Shown: positions 1-8,801, counted from the stretch's first letter. The stretch: DNA of 64,000 nt from Streptomyces shenzhenensis (GCF_021462265.1 NZ_JAJONF010000006.1:186001-250000), one strand, 5' to 3'. The notes: generated by a model from the letters alone, not told the origin. Made by a program: numbers and translations.

Positions 1-133
1 GTTTCTGCGTTCACCTGCGTTTCTTTGCGTCCACATTGAGTTCGCCTCAAGGTCTTTTTGCCCGCCCTTGCGGGCACCCCCGAGGCTCCGTGAGACGATG
101 GCCGCCCGCGACGGCTGTCGGGGGGCGACTGAT

Positions 134-167
134 CCGTAACTTACGGTTCCGTAGGTACGATGCCCTC
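134..167 (+). promoter_or_regulatory. Palindromic operator inside a leaderless promoter
   Basis: Seen: a perfect 6-1-6 palindrome (CCGTAA c TTACGG) at 134-146 overlaps a near-perfect 8-2-8 inverted repeat (ACTTACGG TT CCGTAGGT, one mismatch) at 139-156. A -10-like TACGAT follows at 156-161, only 6 nt before the ATG at 168, and there is no Shine-Dalgarno. Inference: transcription starts at or next to the ATG, giving a leaderless mRNA, and a TetR-type repressor bound at 139-156 would cover the -35/-10 spacer. The regulator is not identifiable here. Confidence 0.5.
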
Positions 168-884
168 ATGACTGCGTCCGCCCCCGACGCGCCCACGGAA
201 CCGCCGGCCGCCGGCCGTGGTTCCGCCGCGCTCTCCTCCCTGTCGCAACAGGTCAAGCCCAAGCTGCGCGGCTGGCTGCACCTGGGCATGTTCCCGGCCG
301 TACTCATCGCGGGCCTCGTCCTCACCGCCCTCGCCGACTCACCGCGCGGCCGCATCGCCTGCGGGATCTACGCCCTGACGGCGTGCCTGCTGTTCGGTGT
401 GAGCGCGCTGTACCACCGGGGCGACTGGAGCCCGCGCATGGACGGCGTCCTGCGCAGACTCGACCACGCCAACATCTTCCTGATCATCGCGGGCACCTAC
501 ACCCCGCTGGCCCTGCTGCTCCTGCCGGGTACCAAGGGCCGGTGGCTGCTCTGGGGCATCTGGGCCGCGGCGGCCGCCGGCATCGCCTTCCGGGTCTTCT
601 GGGTCGGCGCGCCGCGCTGGCTGTACACGCCCTGCTACATCGCGATGGGCTGGGCGGCGGTCTTCTTCCTGCCCGACTTCATGCGCACCGGCGGGATCGC
701 GGTCCTGGTCCTGGTGATCGTGGGCGGCCTCCTCTACAGCGCGGGCGGCGTGATCTACGGCATCAAGCGCCCGAACCCGTCACCGCGCTACTTCGGGTTC
801 CACGAGGTGTTCCACTCCCTCACGCTGGCCGCGTTCGCCGTCCACTACGTCGGCATCTCCCTGGTGGCCTACCAGCACGCATAG
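168..884 (+). CDS. PAQR / hemolysin III family membrane protein
   Basis: A 238-aa polytopic membrane protein of the hemolysin III (TrhA/YqfA, PAQR) family. After a cytoplasmic Ala/Pro-rich head of about 35 residues there are about seven hydrophobic helices. Family hallmarks are visible: an early SALYHRGDWSP segment (Ser, His and Asp of the metal site), LDHANIFLIIAGTYTP in the middle, and a C-terminal FGFHEVFHSLTLAAF containing the two conserved histidines. PAQR proteins are intramembrane metal-dependent proteins linked to membrane-lipid homeostasis; hemolytic activity should not be assumed. The ATG at 168 is chosen because the conserved region follows it and a -10 box lies directly upstream; the frame is open further back, but without a ribosome site. 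A strong terminator follows. Confidence 0.88.
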   Translation: MTASAPDAPTEPPAAGRGSAALSSLSQQVKPKLRGWLHLGMFPAVLIAGLVLTALADSPRGRIACGIYALTACLLFGVSALYHRGDWSPRMDGVLRRLDHANIFLIIAGTYTPLALLLLPGTKGRWLLWGIWAAAAAGIAFRVFWVGAPRWLYTPCYIAMGWAAVFFLPDFMRTGGIAVLVLVIVGGLLYSAGGVIYGIKRPNPSPRYFGFHEVFHSLTLAAFAVHYVGISLVAYQHA

Positions 885-903
885 CCCCACCACCGCTCCT
901 CCG

Positions 904-939
904 AGTGGCCACGGCTTTCGAGCCGTGGCCACTTTTTTT
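904..939 (+). terminator. Rho-independent terminator
   Basis: Perfect stem of 13 pairs (904-916 with 921-933), TTCG tetraloop at 917-920, followed by a run of T to 939. This is a textbook intrinsic terminator, unusually canonical for a high-GC actinomycete, closing the hemolysin-III transcription unit. Confidence 0.93.
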
Positions 940-974
940 CATGCCCTCACGCACATTCCGACACCTACTCGCCA

Positions 975-1024
975 TTGACAGTCACTATATTTTGACAGCT
1001 ACTCTCATTTCATGGCTACTGTCA
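975..1024 (+). promoter_or_regulatory. Promoter with three TGACAG half-sites (TetR-type operator)
   Basis: Seen: TTGACA occurs at 975-980 and again at 992-997, exactly 17 bp apart. Each is part of a TGACAG element, and an inverted CTGTCA copy lies at 1019-1024, just inside the coding region. TGACAGTCA at 976-984 is itself palindromic. Taking TTGACA at 975 as -35 and TACTCT at 1000-1005 as -10 places the start near the ATG at 1012, and no Shine-Dalgarno is present, so the mRNA may be leaderless. Inference: the half-sites are the operator of the TetR regulator encoded downstream. Confidence 0.55.
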
Positions 1025-2580
1025 CTCATCTGGAAGAGGCGCACCGGAACCCCCGCCGCTGGTGGGCCCTGGGCGCTCTGGTCGCGAGCATGCTGGTGCT
1101 CGGCTTCGACACGACGATCCTCAACGTGGCGCTCCCGACGATGGCCCGGGAACTCGGCGCCACCACCAGCCAGCAGCAGTGGATGGCGGACGCGTACGTC
1201 ATCGTCTTCGCGTCGCTGATGCTCCCCGCCGGACTTCTCGGCGACCGCTTCGGCCGCCGCCGGATGCTCGTCGCCGGTCTGGCGGTCTTCCTGGCCGGCT
1301 CGGTGATGGGCTCGCTGGCCGGCGACGTGCACTGGGTGATCGCCGCCCGCACCGTGATGGGCGTCGGCGCCGCGCTGGTGATGCCGCTCGCGATGTCCGT
1401 GCTGCCCTCGCTGTTCGGGCCGGCCGAGCGCACCCGGGCCGTCGGCATCGTCTCGGCCGCCTCGGCACTCGGCCTGCCGCTCGGCCCGATCATCGGCGGC
1501 TTCCTGCTCAACCACTTCTGGTGGGGCTCGGTCTTCCTGATCAACGTGCCGATGGCCGCCATCGGCATCGCCGCCTGCGTCTTCCTGCTTCCCGAGACCA
1601 GCGACCCCGCCTCCCCCAAGGTCGACGCCCTCTCCACCGCGCTCACCGCGATCGGCCTCGGCGCCCTGGTCTACGCGATCATCGAGGCGCCCGACCGCGG
1701 CTGGGGGGATCCGCTGGTGCTGGCCCTGTTCGCGGTCGCCCTCGTGCTCGTCACGGCCCTGGTGCTGCGCGAACGCCGGGCCGGCCGCCCCATGCTCGAC
1801 ATGGCGCTCCTCACCCACCGCGGCTTCCTGCTCAACGCCCTCGCGGCGACGCTCGTGATGTTCGTGCTCTCCGGCCTGCTGTTCGTGCTGCCGCAGTATC
1901 TCCAGGCGGTCCTCGGCAACGACGCCCTCGGCACCGGCCTGCGCCTGCTGCCGATGATGGGCGGCCTGATCGTCGCCGCGCGGGCCGGCCAGCCGGTCGT
2001 CGCCCGCTTCGGCGCCCGCGCCGTGGTCGCCGCGGGCCTGGTCGTCCTCGCCTTCGCCGCGTTCCTCGGCAGCCGTACGTCGGTGGGCGACGGCTACGGC
2101 TTCACCGCGCTGTGGCTGTCCGTCGCCGGCCTCGGCTTCGGCTTCTCGGTGGTCCCGGCCATGGACGGCGCCCTCGCCGCCCTGCCCACGGACCGGGCCG
2201 GCAGCGGTTCCGGACTGCTGATGACCCTGCGCCAGGTCGGCGGCGCGATCGGCATCGCCCTGCTCGGCAGCCTGCTGGCGAGCGCCTTCCGCGACCGCCT
2301 GGACGTGACCGGCCTGCCCGCTCCGCTCGGCCACACGGCCGGCGAGTCGGTGGTCGCCGCCCACCTGGTCGCCGCGAAGACCGGCTCCGCCCGCCTCGCC
2401 GGCTCCGCGAACGCCTCGTACGTCCACGGCATGGGCCTGGTCCTGATGGTGTGCGGCATCGCCGCGCTCGCCACCGCGCTGCTGGCCGCGGCGTTCCTTC
2501 CCGACGCGCCCACCGAGCGCCGTACCGAAGGGGGCGAGTCCCCGGCCGTGGCCCCCGCCGCCGCCGATGCCGGACAATGA
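1012..2580 (+). CDS. MFS drug exporter, DHA2 (EmrB/QacA, 14-TM) family
   Basis: A 522-aa proton-coupled efflux pump of the DHA2 subfamily. Seen: GFDTTILNVALP in helix 1 (residues 31-42, family motif D1), a cytoplasmic motif A GDRFGRRRML (residues 78-87), and roughly fourteen hydrophobic helices ending with an Ala/Pro-rich cytoplasmic tail. Length fits the family (about 470-550). Substrate cannot be read from sequence; relatives export dyes, antiseptics and endogenous antibiotics. Its stop overlaps the start of a TetR gene (ATGA), so the pair is translationally coupled, the usual arrangement of a pump with its own repressor. The start is the ATG directly after the three TGACAG half-sites; no ribosome-binding site is present. 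Confidence 0.92.
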   Translation: MATVTHLEEAHRNPRRWWALGALVASMLVLGFDTTILNVALPTMARELGATTSQQQWMADAYVIVFASLMLPAGLLGDRFGRRRMLVAGLAVFLAGSVMGSLAGDVHWVIAARTVMGVGAALVMPLAMSVLPSLFGPAERTRAVGIVSAASALGLPLGPIIGGFLLNHFWWGSVFLINVPMAAIGIAACVFLLPETSDPASPKVDALSTALTAIGLGALVYAIIEAPDRGWGDPLVLALFAVALVLVTALVLRERRAGRPMLDMALLTHRGFLLNALAATLVMFVLSGLLFVLPQYLQAVLGNDALGTGLRLLPMMGGLIVAARAGQPVVARFGARAVVAAGLVVLAFAAFLGSRTSVGDGYGFTALWLSVAGLGFGFSVVPAMDGALAALPTDRAGSGSGLLMTLRQVGGAIGIALLGSLLASAFRDRLDVTGLPAPLGHTAGESVVAAHLVAAKTGSARLAGSANASYVHGMGLVLMVCGIAALATALLAAAFLPDAPTERRTEGGESPAVAPAAADAGQ

Positions 2581-3218
2581 CCGGCATGACGGCACCAGAC
2601 ACCTCCTTCTCCCCCGCCGGCAGTCCCAGGCCCGGCCTGCGCGAGCGGAAGAAGATCAAGACCCGCGAGGCGATCCGCACCGCGACCTACGCGCTGGTCG
2701 AGGAGCAGGGGTACGAGGCGACGACGATCGAGCAGATCGCCGAGCGGGCCGAGGTGTCGCCGTCGACGGTCTTCCGGTACTTCCCGACCAAGGAGGACAT
2801 CGTCCTCACGGACGAGTACGACCCGCTGATCATGGAGGAGCTCCGGGCCCGGCCCGCCGACGAGCCGTGGCCGGACTCCCTCCGCCATGTGATACGCCGG
2901 GCGATCTCGCTCGGCATGAAGGACTCCCACGCGGTCTCCCGGCTGCGCACCCGGCTGATGGTCGAGGTCCCCTCGGTGCGCTCCCGGATGATGGAGAGCA
3001 TGTCGGAGACCGGCCGGATGCTCTGCCAGGCCATCGGTGAACGCACCGGCCGCGACCCCGGCAGCCTGGAGGTCCGGGTCTACGCGATGTCCATCGTCGG
3101 CGGGCTGATGGAGACCTCGATGTACTGGGCGGAGCAGGACCACGCGCCCGACTTCGAGGCGCTGGTCGACCGTGCCCTCGACGTCATCGAGCACGGCCTG
3201 CCTCAGGAAAACCACTGA
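2577..3218 (+). CDS. TetR family transcriptional regulator
   Basis: A 213-aa regulator overlapping the exporter stop by 4 nt (ATGA). Residues about 20-75 form the TetR helix-turn-helix: RERKKIKTREAIRTATYAL, then the recognition helix in AEVSPSTVFRYFPTKEDIV. The C-terminal part is an all-helical ligand-binding domain resembling the AcrR_C (MftR-type) subgroup. It very likely represses the coupled pump gene from the TGACAG half-sites around 975-1024 and is relieved by a pump substrate. A second in-frame ATG lies at 2586; 2577 is preferred because of the coupling overlap, although the first residues are not conserved-looking. Confidence 0.9.
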   Translation: MTGMTAPDTSFSPAGSPRPGLRERKKIKTREAIRTATYALVEEQGYEATTIEQIAERAEVSPSTVFRYFPTKEDIVLTDEYDPLIMEELRARPADEPWPDSLRHVIRRAISLGMKDSHAVSRLRTRLMVEVPSVRSRMMESMSETGRMLCQAIGERTGRDPGSLEVRVYAMSIVGGLMETSMYWAEQDHAPDFEALVDRALDVIEHGLPQENH

Positions 3219-3251
3219 GGTCACGGCCGTCACCCGTGCCATCCTGACCGG

Positions 3252-3974
3252 GTGAACGCTCCCGAGATCCAGGTCGAAGTAGCTCCCGAGCTCGCCCTGT
3301 TCGTCCCGCACGCCCGCCGCGTCGGCGCCCACCCGCTCACCGTCGACGGCGTCTCGACACTCGGCCACGTGATCGAATCCCTCGGCGTCCCGCTGACCGA
3401 GGTCGGCGCCCTCGTGGTGGACGGCCGGCAGGTCCCCCCGGCCCACGTCCCGGCGCACGGCGAGTCGGTGGCCGTCCGCACCGTGCGGCGCCCGCAGCGG
3501 GTCCCCGGTGCTCCGCTCCGCTTCCTGCTCGACGTCCACCTCGGCACCCTCGCCCGCCGCCTCCGCCTCCTCGGCGTGGACACGGCGTACGAGTCGACGG
3601 ACATCGGCGACCCGGCCCTCGCGGCCCGCTCGGCGGCCGAGAAGCGCGTGCTGCTGAGCCGCGACCGGGGCCTGCTGCACCGCCGCGAACTCTGGGCCGG
3701 CGCCTACGTCTACAGCACCAGCCCCGACGACCAACTCCACGACGTCCTCGACCGGTTCGCCCCCGGCCTGCGCCCCTGGACCCGCTGCACGGCCTGCAAC
3801 GGCCTGCTGAAGGACGCGACGAAGGAAGAGGTGGCGGACCAGCTCAAGGGCGGCACCCAGAAGTCGTACGACGTCTTCGCGCGGTGCGAGGAGTGCGGCC
3901 GCGCGTACTGGAAGGGCGCGCACCACCGGCAGCTGGAGGCCATCGTGGCACGCGCCCTCGCCGAGTTCGCCTGA
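3252..3974 (+). CDS. Mut7-C RNase domain protein with N-terminal ubiquitin-like fold
   Basis: A 240-aa protein with the two-part Mut7-C architecture. Residues 1 to about 85 resemble the Mut7-C ubiquitin-like/ThiS-type domain. Residues about 90-170 carry the PIN-related Mut7-C domain (FLLDVHLGTLARRLRLLGVDT and KRVLLSRDRGLLHR, with Asp residues suited to metal binding). A zinc ribbon follows, with CTAC and CEEC pairs (about residues 179-217). The domain is predicted to be a ribonuclease; a substrate is not established. GTG start, following the TetR gene by 33 bp on the same strand and convergent with the dehydrogenase at 4029. Confidence 0.82.
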   Translation: MNAPEIQVEVAPELALFVPHARRVGAHPLTVDGVSTLGHVIESLGVPLTEVGALVVDGRQVPPAHVPAHGESVAVRTVRRPQRVPGAPLRFLLDVHLGTLARRLRLLGVDTAYESTDIGDPALAARSAAEKRVLLSRDRGLLHRRELWAGAYVYSTSPDDQLHDVLDRFAPGLRPWTRCTACNGLLKDATKEEVADQLKGGTQKSYDVFARCEECGRAYWKGAHHRQLEAIVARALAEFA

Positions 3975-4028
3975 GGAGTTCGCCTGAGGTCGCCCGGACC
4001 GGCCCCGGCCGGCCGTCGCCTTCGGCCG

Positions 4029-5399
4029 TCAGCTTCGGCCCAGTGCCCGGTACTCCCAGCCGGCCGCGCGCCACTGGGCGGGGTCGAGGGCGTGCCGGCC
4101 GTCCACGACCCGGCGCCGGTTCACCACGGCGCCCATCACCTGCGGGTCGATCTCCCGGAACTGCGTCCACTCGGTGAGCAGCACCACGACGTCGGCGCCC
4201 GCGGCGGCCTGCAGCGCGTCGGTCCCGTACCGCAGCTCGGGGTGGACGCGGCGGGCGTTGTCCATCGCCACCGGGTCGTAGACCGTCACCAGGGCGCCGG
4301 CCCGGTGCAGAGTGGCGGCGACGTCCAGCGCGGGCGCGTCCCGGATGTCGTCGGAGTTGGGCTTGAAGGCCGCCCCGAGCGCGGCCACCTTCGTCCCGGC
4401 GAGATCGCCGCCGACCAGCTCACGGACCAGGTCCACGGTGCGGGCCCGGCGGCGCTGGTTGATGGCGTCCACCTCACGCAGGAAGGCGACCGCCTGGGCG
4501 ACGTCCAGTTCCTCGGCACGGTGGATGAACGCCCGGATGTCCTTGGGCAGGCAGCCACCGCCGAAGCCCAGCCCCGGCTTCAGGAAGCGGCCCCCGATCC
4601 GGTCGTCGTGGGCCAGCGCCTCCGCCAGCCGGTGCACGTCGGCGCCGGCGGCCTCGCAGACCTCCGCCATGGCGTTGATGTACGAGATCTTCGTGGCGAG
4701 GAAGGAGTTGGCGGCGACCTTGACCAGTTCGGCGGTGGGCAGGTCGGCGACCACCACCGGGGTGCCCTGGGCGATGACGGGCGCGAACGCCGCGCGCAGC
4801 TGCCGCTCCGCCCACGCGGACTCGGTGCCGAACACCAGCCGGTCGGGGTGCAGGGTGTCCTCGACGGCGAAGCCCTCCCGCAGGAACTCCGGGTTCCAGG
4901 CCAGCTCCACGGCGTCCCCGGCCGGGGCGGTGGCGCGGACCAGCTCCGCCAGCCGGGCCGCAGTGCCCACCGGCACCGTCGACTTCCCGACCACCAGGGC
5001 CCGGCGGTTCAGGTGCCGGGCCAGCTCGGTCACCGCGCCCTCCACGTAGCGCAGGTCCGCGGCGTAGGAACCGGGCTGCTGCGGAGTGCCCACACAGACG
5101 AAGTGGATGTCGCCGAACTCGGCTGCCTCCGCGAGGCTGGTCGTGAAGTGCAGCCGGCCCGACTCCTGGGCCTTGACCAGGAGTTCGGGCAGACCTGGCT
5201 CGAAGAACGGTACCTGGCCGGCTCTCAGCAGCTCGATCTTGCCGGGATCCACGTCGACGCCGAGCACCTCGTAGCCGAGGGCCGCCATGCAGACGGCGTG
5301 CGTGGCGCCCAGGTAACCGGTGCCTATGACGGTCAGGCGGGGGGCGTCGGTGCCGACAGTGCCGTCGGTGCCGTCGATGCCGCGGGGAAGAGTGTCCAT
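4029..5399 (-). CDS. ugd: UDP-glucose/GDP-mannose 6-dehydrogenase family protein (probable UDP-glucose 6-dehydrogenase)
   Basis: A 456-aa NAD-dependent enzyme that oxidises a nucleotide sugar twice at C6, giving a nucleotide uronic acid (UDP-glucuronate if the substrate is UDP-glucose). Seen: Rossmann motif VIGTGYLGATHA near the N-terminus, FEPGLPELL, STVPVGT, NPEFLREG, the dimer helix segment TAELVKVAANSFLATKISYIN, and the catalytic-cysteine motif GFGGGCLPKD (Cys near residue 283). It could instead act on GDP-mannose, since AlgD is in the same family. The ATG at 5399 is chosen for GGAGG 4 nt upstream; the open frame reaches back another 14 codons. Last gene of the minus-strand polysaccharide group, 129 bp after the beta-helix gene, where it would supply the uronic-acid donor. 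Confidence 0.88.
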   Translation of the reverse strand: MDTLPRGIDGTDGTVGTDAPRLTVIGTGYLGATHAVCMAALGYEVLGVDVDPGKIELLRAGQVPFFEPGLPELLVKAQESGRLHFTTSLAEAAEFGDIHFVCVGTPQQPGSYAADLRYVEGAVTELARHLNRRALVVGKSTVPVGTAARLAELVRATAPAGDAVELAWNPEFLREGFAVEDTLHPDRLVFGTESAWAERQLRAAFAPVIAQGTPVVVADLPTAELVKVAANSFLATKISYINAMAEVCEAAGADVHRLAEALAHDDRIGGRFLKPGLGFGGGCLPKDIRAFIHRAEELDVAQAVAFLREVDAINQRRRARTVDLVRELVGGDLAGTKVAALGAAFKPNSDDIRDAPALDVAATLHRAGALVTVYDPVAMDNARRVHPELRYGTDALQAAAGADVVVLLTEWTQFREIDPQVMGAVVNRRRVVDGRHALDPAQWRAAGWEYRALGRS

Positions 5400-5528
5400 G
5401 ATGCCTCCGAGGAGATTCCGATATGCGGATGAAAGGTGCATACGGGAACGTGTGTGGCGCAGAGCGGTGGGGGCGGGGGCGTGCGGAGAGGTGCGAGCGG
5501 GGCCCGGTGCGGGCCGGGCCCCGTCGCG

Positions 5529-6833
5529 TCAGGAGGCGCAGGCGATGTTGGCGAGGCCCTTCGCCGCGTCGGCGACCTTGTTGTCGCAGGTGACCTTGTT
5601 GTTCTCGGGGGGCGCGAAGTGGAAGCCGTAGCCGGGCCCGTCCACCTGCGCGGTGTTGGCCTGGAACACGTTTCCGGTGCCCCAGCCGTCGAGGATCCGG
5701 TGGGTCTGGAAGCCGTCCTCACGGGAGTGGCGGCCCACGTTGCCCTTGATCAGCCAGTCGTTGCCCTTGACGTCGACCCAGGAGTCGTTGTGCCCTCCGC
5801 TGAGGCCGGCGCCGTCGAAGGTGTTGCCGGTCAGGGAGCCCCCGGTGGTGCCCTCCTTGATGTCGACGGACTCGGCGGTGGTGTCGCTGATGTGGTTGCC
5901 GCGGATCACGTTGTCGTCGCTCTTGTCGGGCTTGCAGCCGGTGACGGTGCACCAGTTGGACTGAGCCGACCCGACGTAGACGCCCTCGCCGAACTGCTCC
6001 TTGCGCTTGCCCGTGGCGCGGACGGTGTTGCCCTCGACCACGTTGCCGGAGCTGAAGTCACGCAGGTGGATGCCCTCGTCGCCGATGTCCTCGACGGTCA
6101 GGCCCTGGATGACGGTGCCCTGGACGCCGTCGGCCATGACGCCCTTCTGACCGTTGCGCACGGTGAAGCCGATCAGCCGCCAGTGGCTGGCGCCGTCGAG
6201 GTGGAAGGCGTAACCGCCGTCGACGCCACCCGCGTCGATCACCGCGCCGGGGCCGCCGCACAGGAAGACCGGCCGGTCCGCCGTACCGGGGGTGGTGGCG
6301 GTGAAGCGGTCCGGGTAGACCCCGTCCTGCATCTTGATGACGGTACCGGGCCGGGCCTGGTCCAGCGCCTGCTGAAGGGACTTGGCGTCGCTGACGGTGA
6401 CGGTGGCGGCCGGGCACGTCACCGGTCCGGCGGCCACGGCCGCGGCCGAGCCGGTCGCGGTGGGCGTGGCCGTCCCGCCGGTGGCCGCCGTGCCGCCCGG
6501 TGCCGGGCCGGAGGCCGTGGCACCGGAGCCGTCGGTGTCGTCCCCGTCGTCCGTGGGTTCGGCGACCGGGATGGTGGGACCGGCGGAGGGACCGGCGCCG
6601 TACACGACGGGACGGTCGTCGCCGGCGGAGGCCCCCGCCACGATCAGCGCCACCACAGAGATCAGCAGGGCGGCCGAGGCCACCCACAGCGGCGGACCGC
6701 CGGAGAGCCAGATCCGGCGCAGCCGCTGCGCGGCGGGCTCGCCCGCCGGAGAGCCGCCGGCGGGCGGGCTGTCGCCCGGCCCGCCGTCGCCGGGTCCGCC
6801 GTCGCCGGGCGCTGCGGGGAGGTTGTCGCTCAT
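5529..6833 (-). CDS. Membrane-anchored right-handed parallel beta-helix protein (lyase/epimerase-like fold)
   Basis: A 434-aa protein: a Pro/Gly-rich cytoplasmic head (about residues 1-45), one transmembrane segment (WVASAALLISVVALIVAGAS, about 49-68), a Ser/Thr/Pro/Gly linker to about 135, then an extracellular domain with repeated beta-helix rungs to the C-terminus. The domain opens with SLQQALDQARPGTVIKMQDGVY, a start typical of PL6/PL1-type polysaccharide lyases and related beta-helix proteins. Later rungs read NVIRGNHIS and SLTGNTFDGAG. Two pairs of cysteines could form disulfides. I cannot assign a catalytic residue, so lyase, epimerase or binding role is open. Its ATG overlaps the stop of the preceding beta-helix gene (ATGA), implying coupled translation within the GT2 operon. 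Confidence 0.78.
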   Translation of the reverse strand: MSDNLPAAPGDGGPGDGGPGDSPPAGGSPAGEPAAQRLRRIWLSGGPPLWVASAALLISVVALIVAGASAGDDRPVVYGAGPSAGPTIPVAEPTDDGDDTDGSGATASGPAPGGTAATGGTATPTATGSAAAVAAGPVTCPAATVTVSDAKSLQQALDQARPGTVIKMQDGVYPDRFTATTPGTADRPVFLCGGPGAVIDAGGVDGGYAFHLDGASHWRLIGFTVRNGQKGVMADGVQGTVIQGLTVEDIGDEGIHLRDFSSGNVVEGNTVRATGKRKEQFGEGVYVGSAQSNWCTVTGCKPDKSDDNVIRGNHISDTTAESVDIKEGTTGGSLTGNTFDGAGLSGGHNDSWVDVKGNDWLIKGNVGRHSREDGFQTHRILDGWGTGNVFQANTAQVDGPGYGFHFAPPENNKVTCDNKVADAAKGLANIACAS

Positions 6834-8797
6834 TCGCTCATCACCGGCTCCCGTCGGCGGCTTGCCACGGCGATCTCCTCCGGCGGCGGGGCGGGCAGCG
6901 GTGCCTTGTCGGAGTACGGGTGGAGGATGCCGGCGCCCTGCCCGTTGCCGCGCCGCCGGCGCCGGCCCATGACGGCCGAGAACAGGATCAGCAGCAGGAT
7001 GCCCGTCCACAGCAGGGTCATCGGGCTCGCGTAGTGCTTGACCTTGACCCAGAAGGAACTGGTGTCGTACCAGGCGAAGGTCTGGTTCTCCTTGATGGAG
7101 GCACCGCCGTGGGAACGGCTGGAGTCCAGCGCGCTGGGGCCGACCCCGGCGATGACGTTGAAGGAGACCGTCGTGCCGTCCACGCCACCGACCAGGCTGA
7201 CGCCGTGGCTGGTGGCGTCCTGGACGGTGTTGCCGCGTATCTCGGCGGCCGAGTCGCGCACGTACACACCGGTCTCCGGCCCGTCGATGATGTTGCCGGT
7301 GACCGTGGCACCGGTGACCCCGTCGCGTACCGAGATGCCCTGCCGCTTCTGGCCGGTCAGCCGGTTGCCGGTGATGGACACCTTGTCCGCCGCCAGGCGG
7401 GCCACGATGCCCATGTCGCCGCCCTCGATGCGGTTGTTCTGCACCCCGACGTCGAAACCGCCCAGCACCTCGACGCCGTACCGGCCGTTGTCCTTGGCCA
7501 CGCTGTTGGCGACCGAGTTGGAGCCGTAGCTGTCGACTGCCTGCCCGGAGGCGGAGGGACCGTCGGCGAGCGGCTTGCCGCTGAGCGTGTAGCCGTTGCC
7601 GCCGTTGCCCGCGGCCGTGGAGCCGCTGATGCGCACCTGCTGGGTGGCGCGGGAGAGGATGAACCCGTCGCCGCCGTTGTTCCTGGCGACCGTGCGCTGC
7701 ACGAGCGAGCTGGAGACGAAGCGGTGCAGCACCACCCCGTCCTTCAGGCTGTTTTCCACGGTGGTGTCGCTGATCTCGATCCCGGTCGCGCTGGAGATGA
7801 AGATCCCGAAGGCGTTGCCGGTGATGGTCGAGTGGGTGATCGACCCGGAGACGTAGGAGAGCCCGGCGGTGGAGAACCGGGCGTCGGGTGTGGTCAGGGC
7901 ACCCGAGGGCATGGCCGTGATGTCACCGCTGCTGGTGTTCTGGCCGTCCTGCGCGTCGCGCTGGGCACGGGCCCGCTCGCGCGCGGTCTTGCCGTGCACC
8001 TGGCCGGCGTTCTCCAGCGAGCCGGTGTTCGGCCGGTCGGTGCCGGTGAGGCTGAGCCCGCCGGTGCGGCCGCTCCAGAAGCCCAGGTTCGCGAGTTTGG
8101 TGTGCGTCATCTCGAACTGGCCGCCGATGGTGCGGATGTAGGCGCGGCCGTCCCCGACGTCGGTGTCGGCCTTGTTGGCCTGCGGGTCCCAGCTGGTGAT
8201 GGTCAGCGGCGCCTGGGCGGTGCCCTGGAGGGACAGTTCGCCGCCGAAGGAGACGATGGAGACGAAGCCGCTGCGGTTGCTGGCCATCCGCAGGGTGAGG
8301 CCGCCCGGGTTGGACAGCTTCAGCTTGGCGCCGACGTTGAGATAGATGTTCTCGGTCAGCACGTACGAGCCGTCCTTGCTCCGCACGAAGGTCTGCGGGG
8401 CGAGCTTCAGCAGGTCGGCGACCGTGTAGGCGGCGCTGCGGTCGGTGAGGACCAGGGTGTACCCGTTGTCGGTGTCGAGCCGGTACGGCACGGTCCACTT
8501 GGTGCTCTGCAGGGGCGCCACCGAGGTGAACGCCCGGACCTGGTTGAGCCGGTGGTCCTCGTCGGCCACGAGCGCGGCCTGGTTCTCCGCGTCCTCGGCG
8601 GCCAGTTTCTGCTTCCTGTCGCCGCCCCCGTCGGCGTGCGCCGTGGCCGAGGTGCCCAGCAGCAGCGCCACGGCCACCGCGAAGGCGCCCAGCACGGCCG
8701 CCGCTCCGGCACCGGCCCGGCGCGGCCGGGTGCCGGAGCCGGGTCTTGTCCTCGTCACGAGATCCGTCAGGAGATTCGTCATGAGACGGGTTGCCAT
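6830..8797 (-). CDS. Exported parallel beta-helix protein with C-terminal membrane anchor
   Basis: A 655-aa protein. Residues 1-55 form a long Arg-rich signal peptide (AVLGAFAVAVALLLGTS, probable cleavage after ATAHA). The body holds many PbH1-type rungs from about 210 to 575, with recurring patterns such as GNAFGIFISSATGIEIS, NNGGDGFILSRATQQVRIS and NIIDGPETGVYV. A transmembrane helix (about 593-611) followed by RRRRR and a Pro-rich cytoplasmic tail ends the protein, so the beta-helix faces outside. The fold resembles AlgG-like C5-epimerases, but I see no DPHD catalytic motif. The start lies 4 bp after the GT2 stop, with a GAGGTGG ribosome site inside the GT2 end. Likely acts on, or guides, the polymer made by the adjacent synthase. 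Confidence 0.78.
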   Translation of the reverse strand: MATRLMTNLLTDLVTRTRPGSGTRPRRAGAGAAAVLGAFAVAVALLLGTSATAHADGGGDRKQKLAAEDAENQAALVADEDHRLNQVRAFTSVAPLQSTKWTVPYRLDTDNGYTLVLTDRSAAYTVADLLKLAPQTFVRSKDGSYVLTENIYLNVGAKLKLSNPGGLTLRMASNRSGFVSIVSFGGELSLQGTAQAPLTITSWDPQANKADTDVGDGRAYIRTIGGQFEMTHTKLANLGFWSGRTGGLSLTGTDRPNTGSLENAGQVHGKTARERARAQRDAQDGQNTSSGDITAMPSGALTTPDARFSTAGLSYVSGSITHSTITGNAFGIFISSATGIEISDTTVENSLKDGVVLHRFVSSSLVQRTVARNNGGDGFILSRATQQVRISGSTAAGNGGNGYTLSGKPLADGPSASGQAVDSYGSNSVANSVAKDNGRYGVEVLGGFDVGVQNNRIEGGDMGIVARLAADKVSITGNRLTGQKRQGISVRDGVTGATVTGNIIDGPETGVYVRDSAAEIRGNTVQDATSHGVSLVGGVDGTTVSFNVIAGVGPSALDSSRSHGGASIKENQTFAWYDTSSFWVKVKHYASPMTLLWTGILLLILFSAVMGRRRRRGNGQGAGILHPYSDKAPLPAPPPEEIAVASRRREPVMSE

Positions 8798-8801
8798 GGC
8801 G

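Noticed and set aside
985..2595. A long antisense reading frame on the minus strand under the MFS gene
   Set aside because: It mirrors the codon bias of the sense gene, has no domain, and is rich in Gly/Ala/Arg/His as expected for a GC-rich antisense frame. The same applies to the very long antisense frames under the DUF255, subtilase and carboxylase genes.
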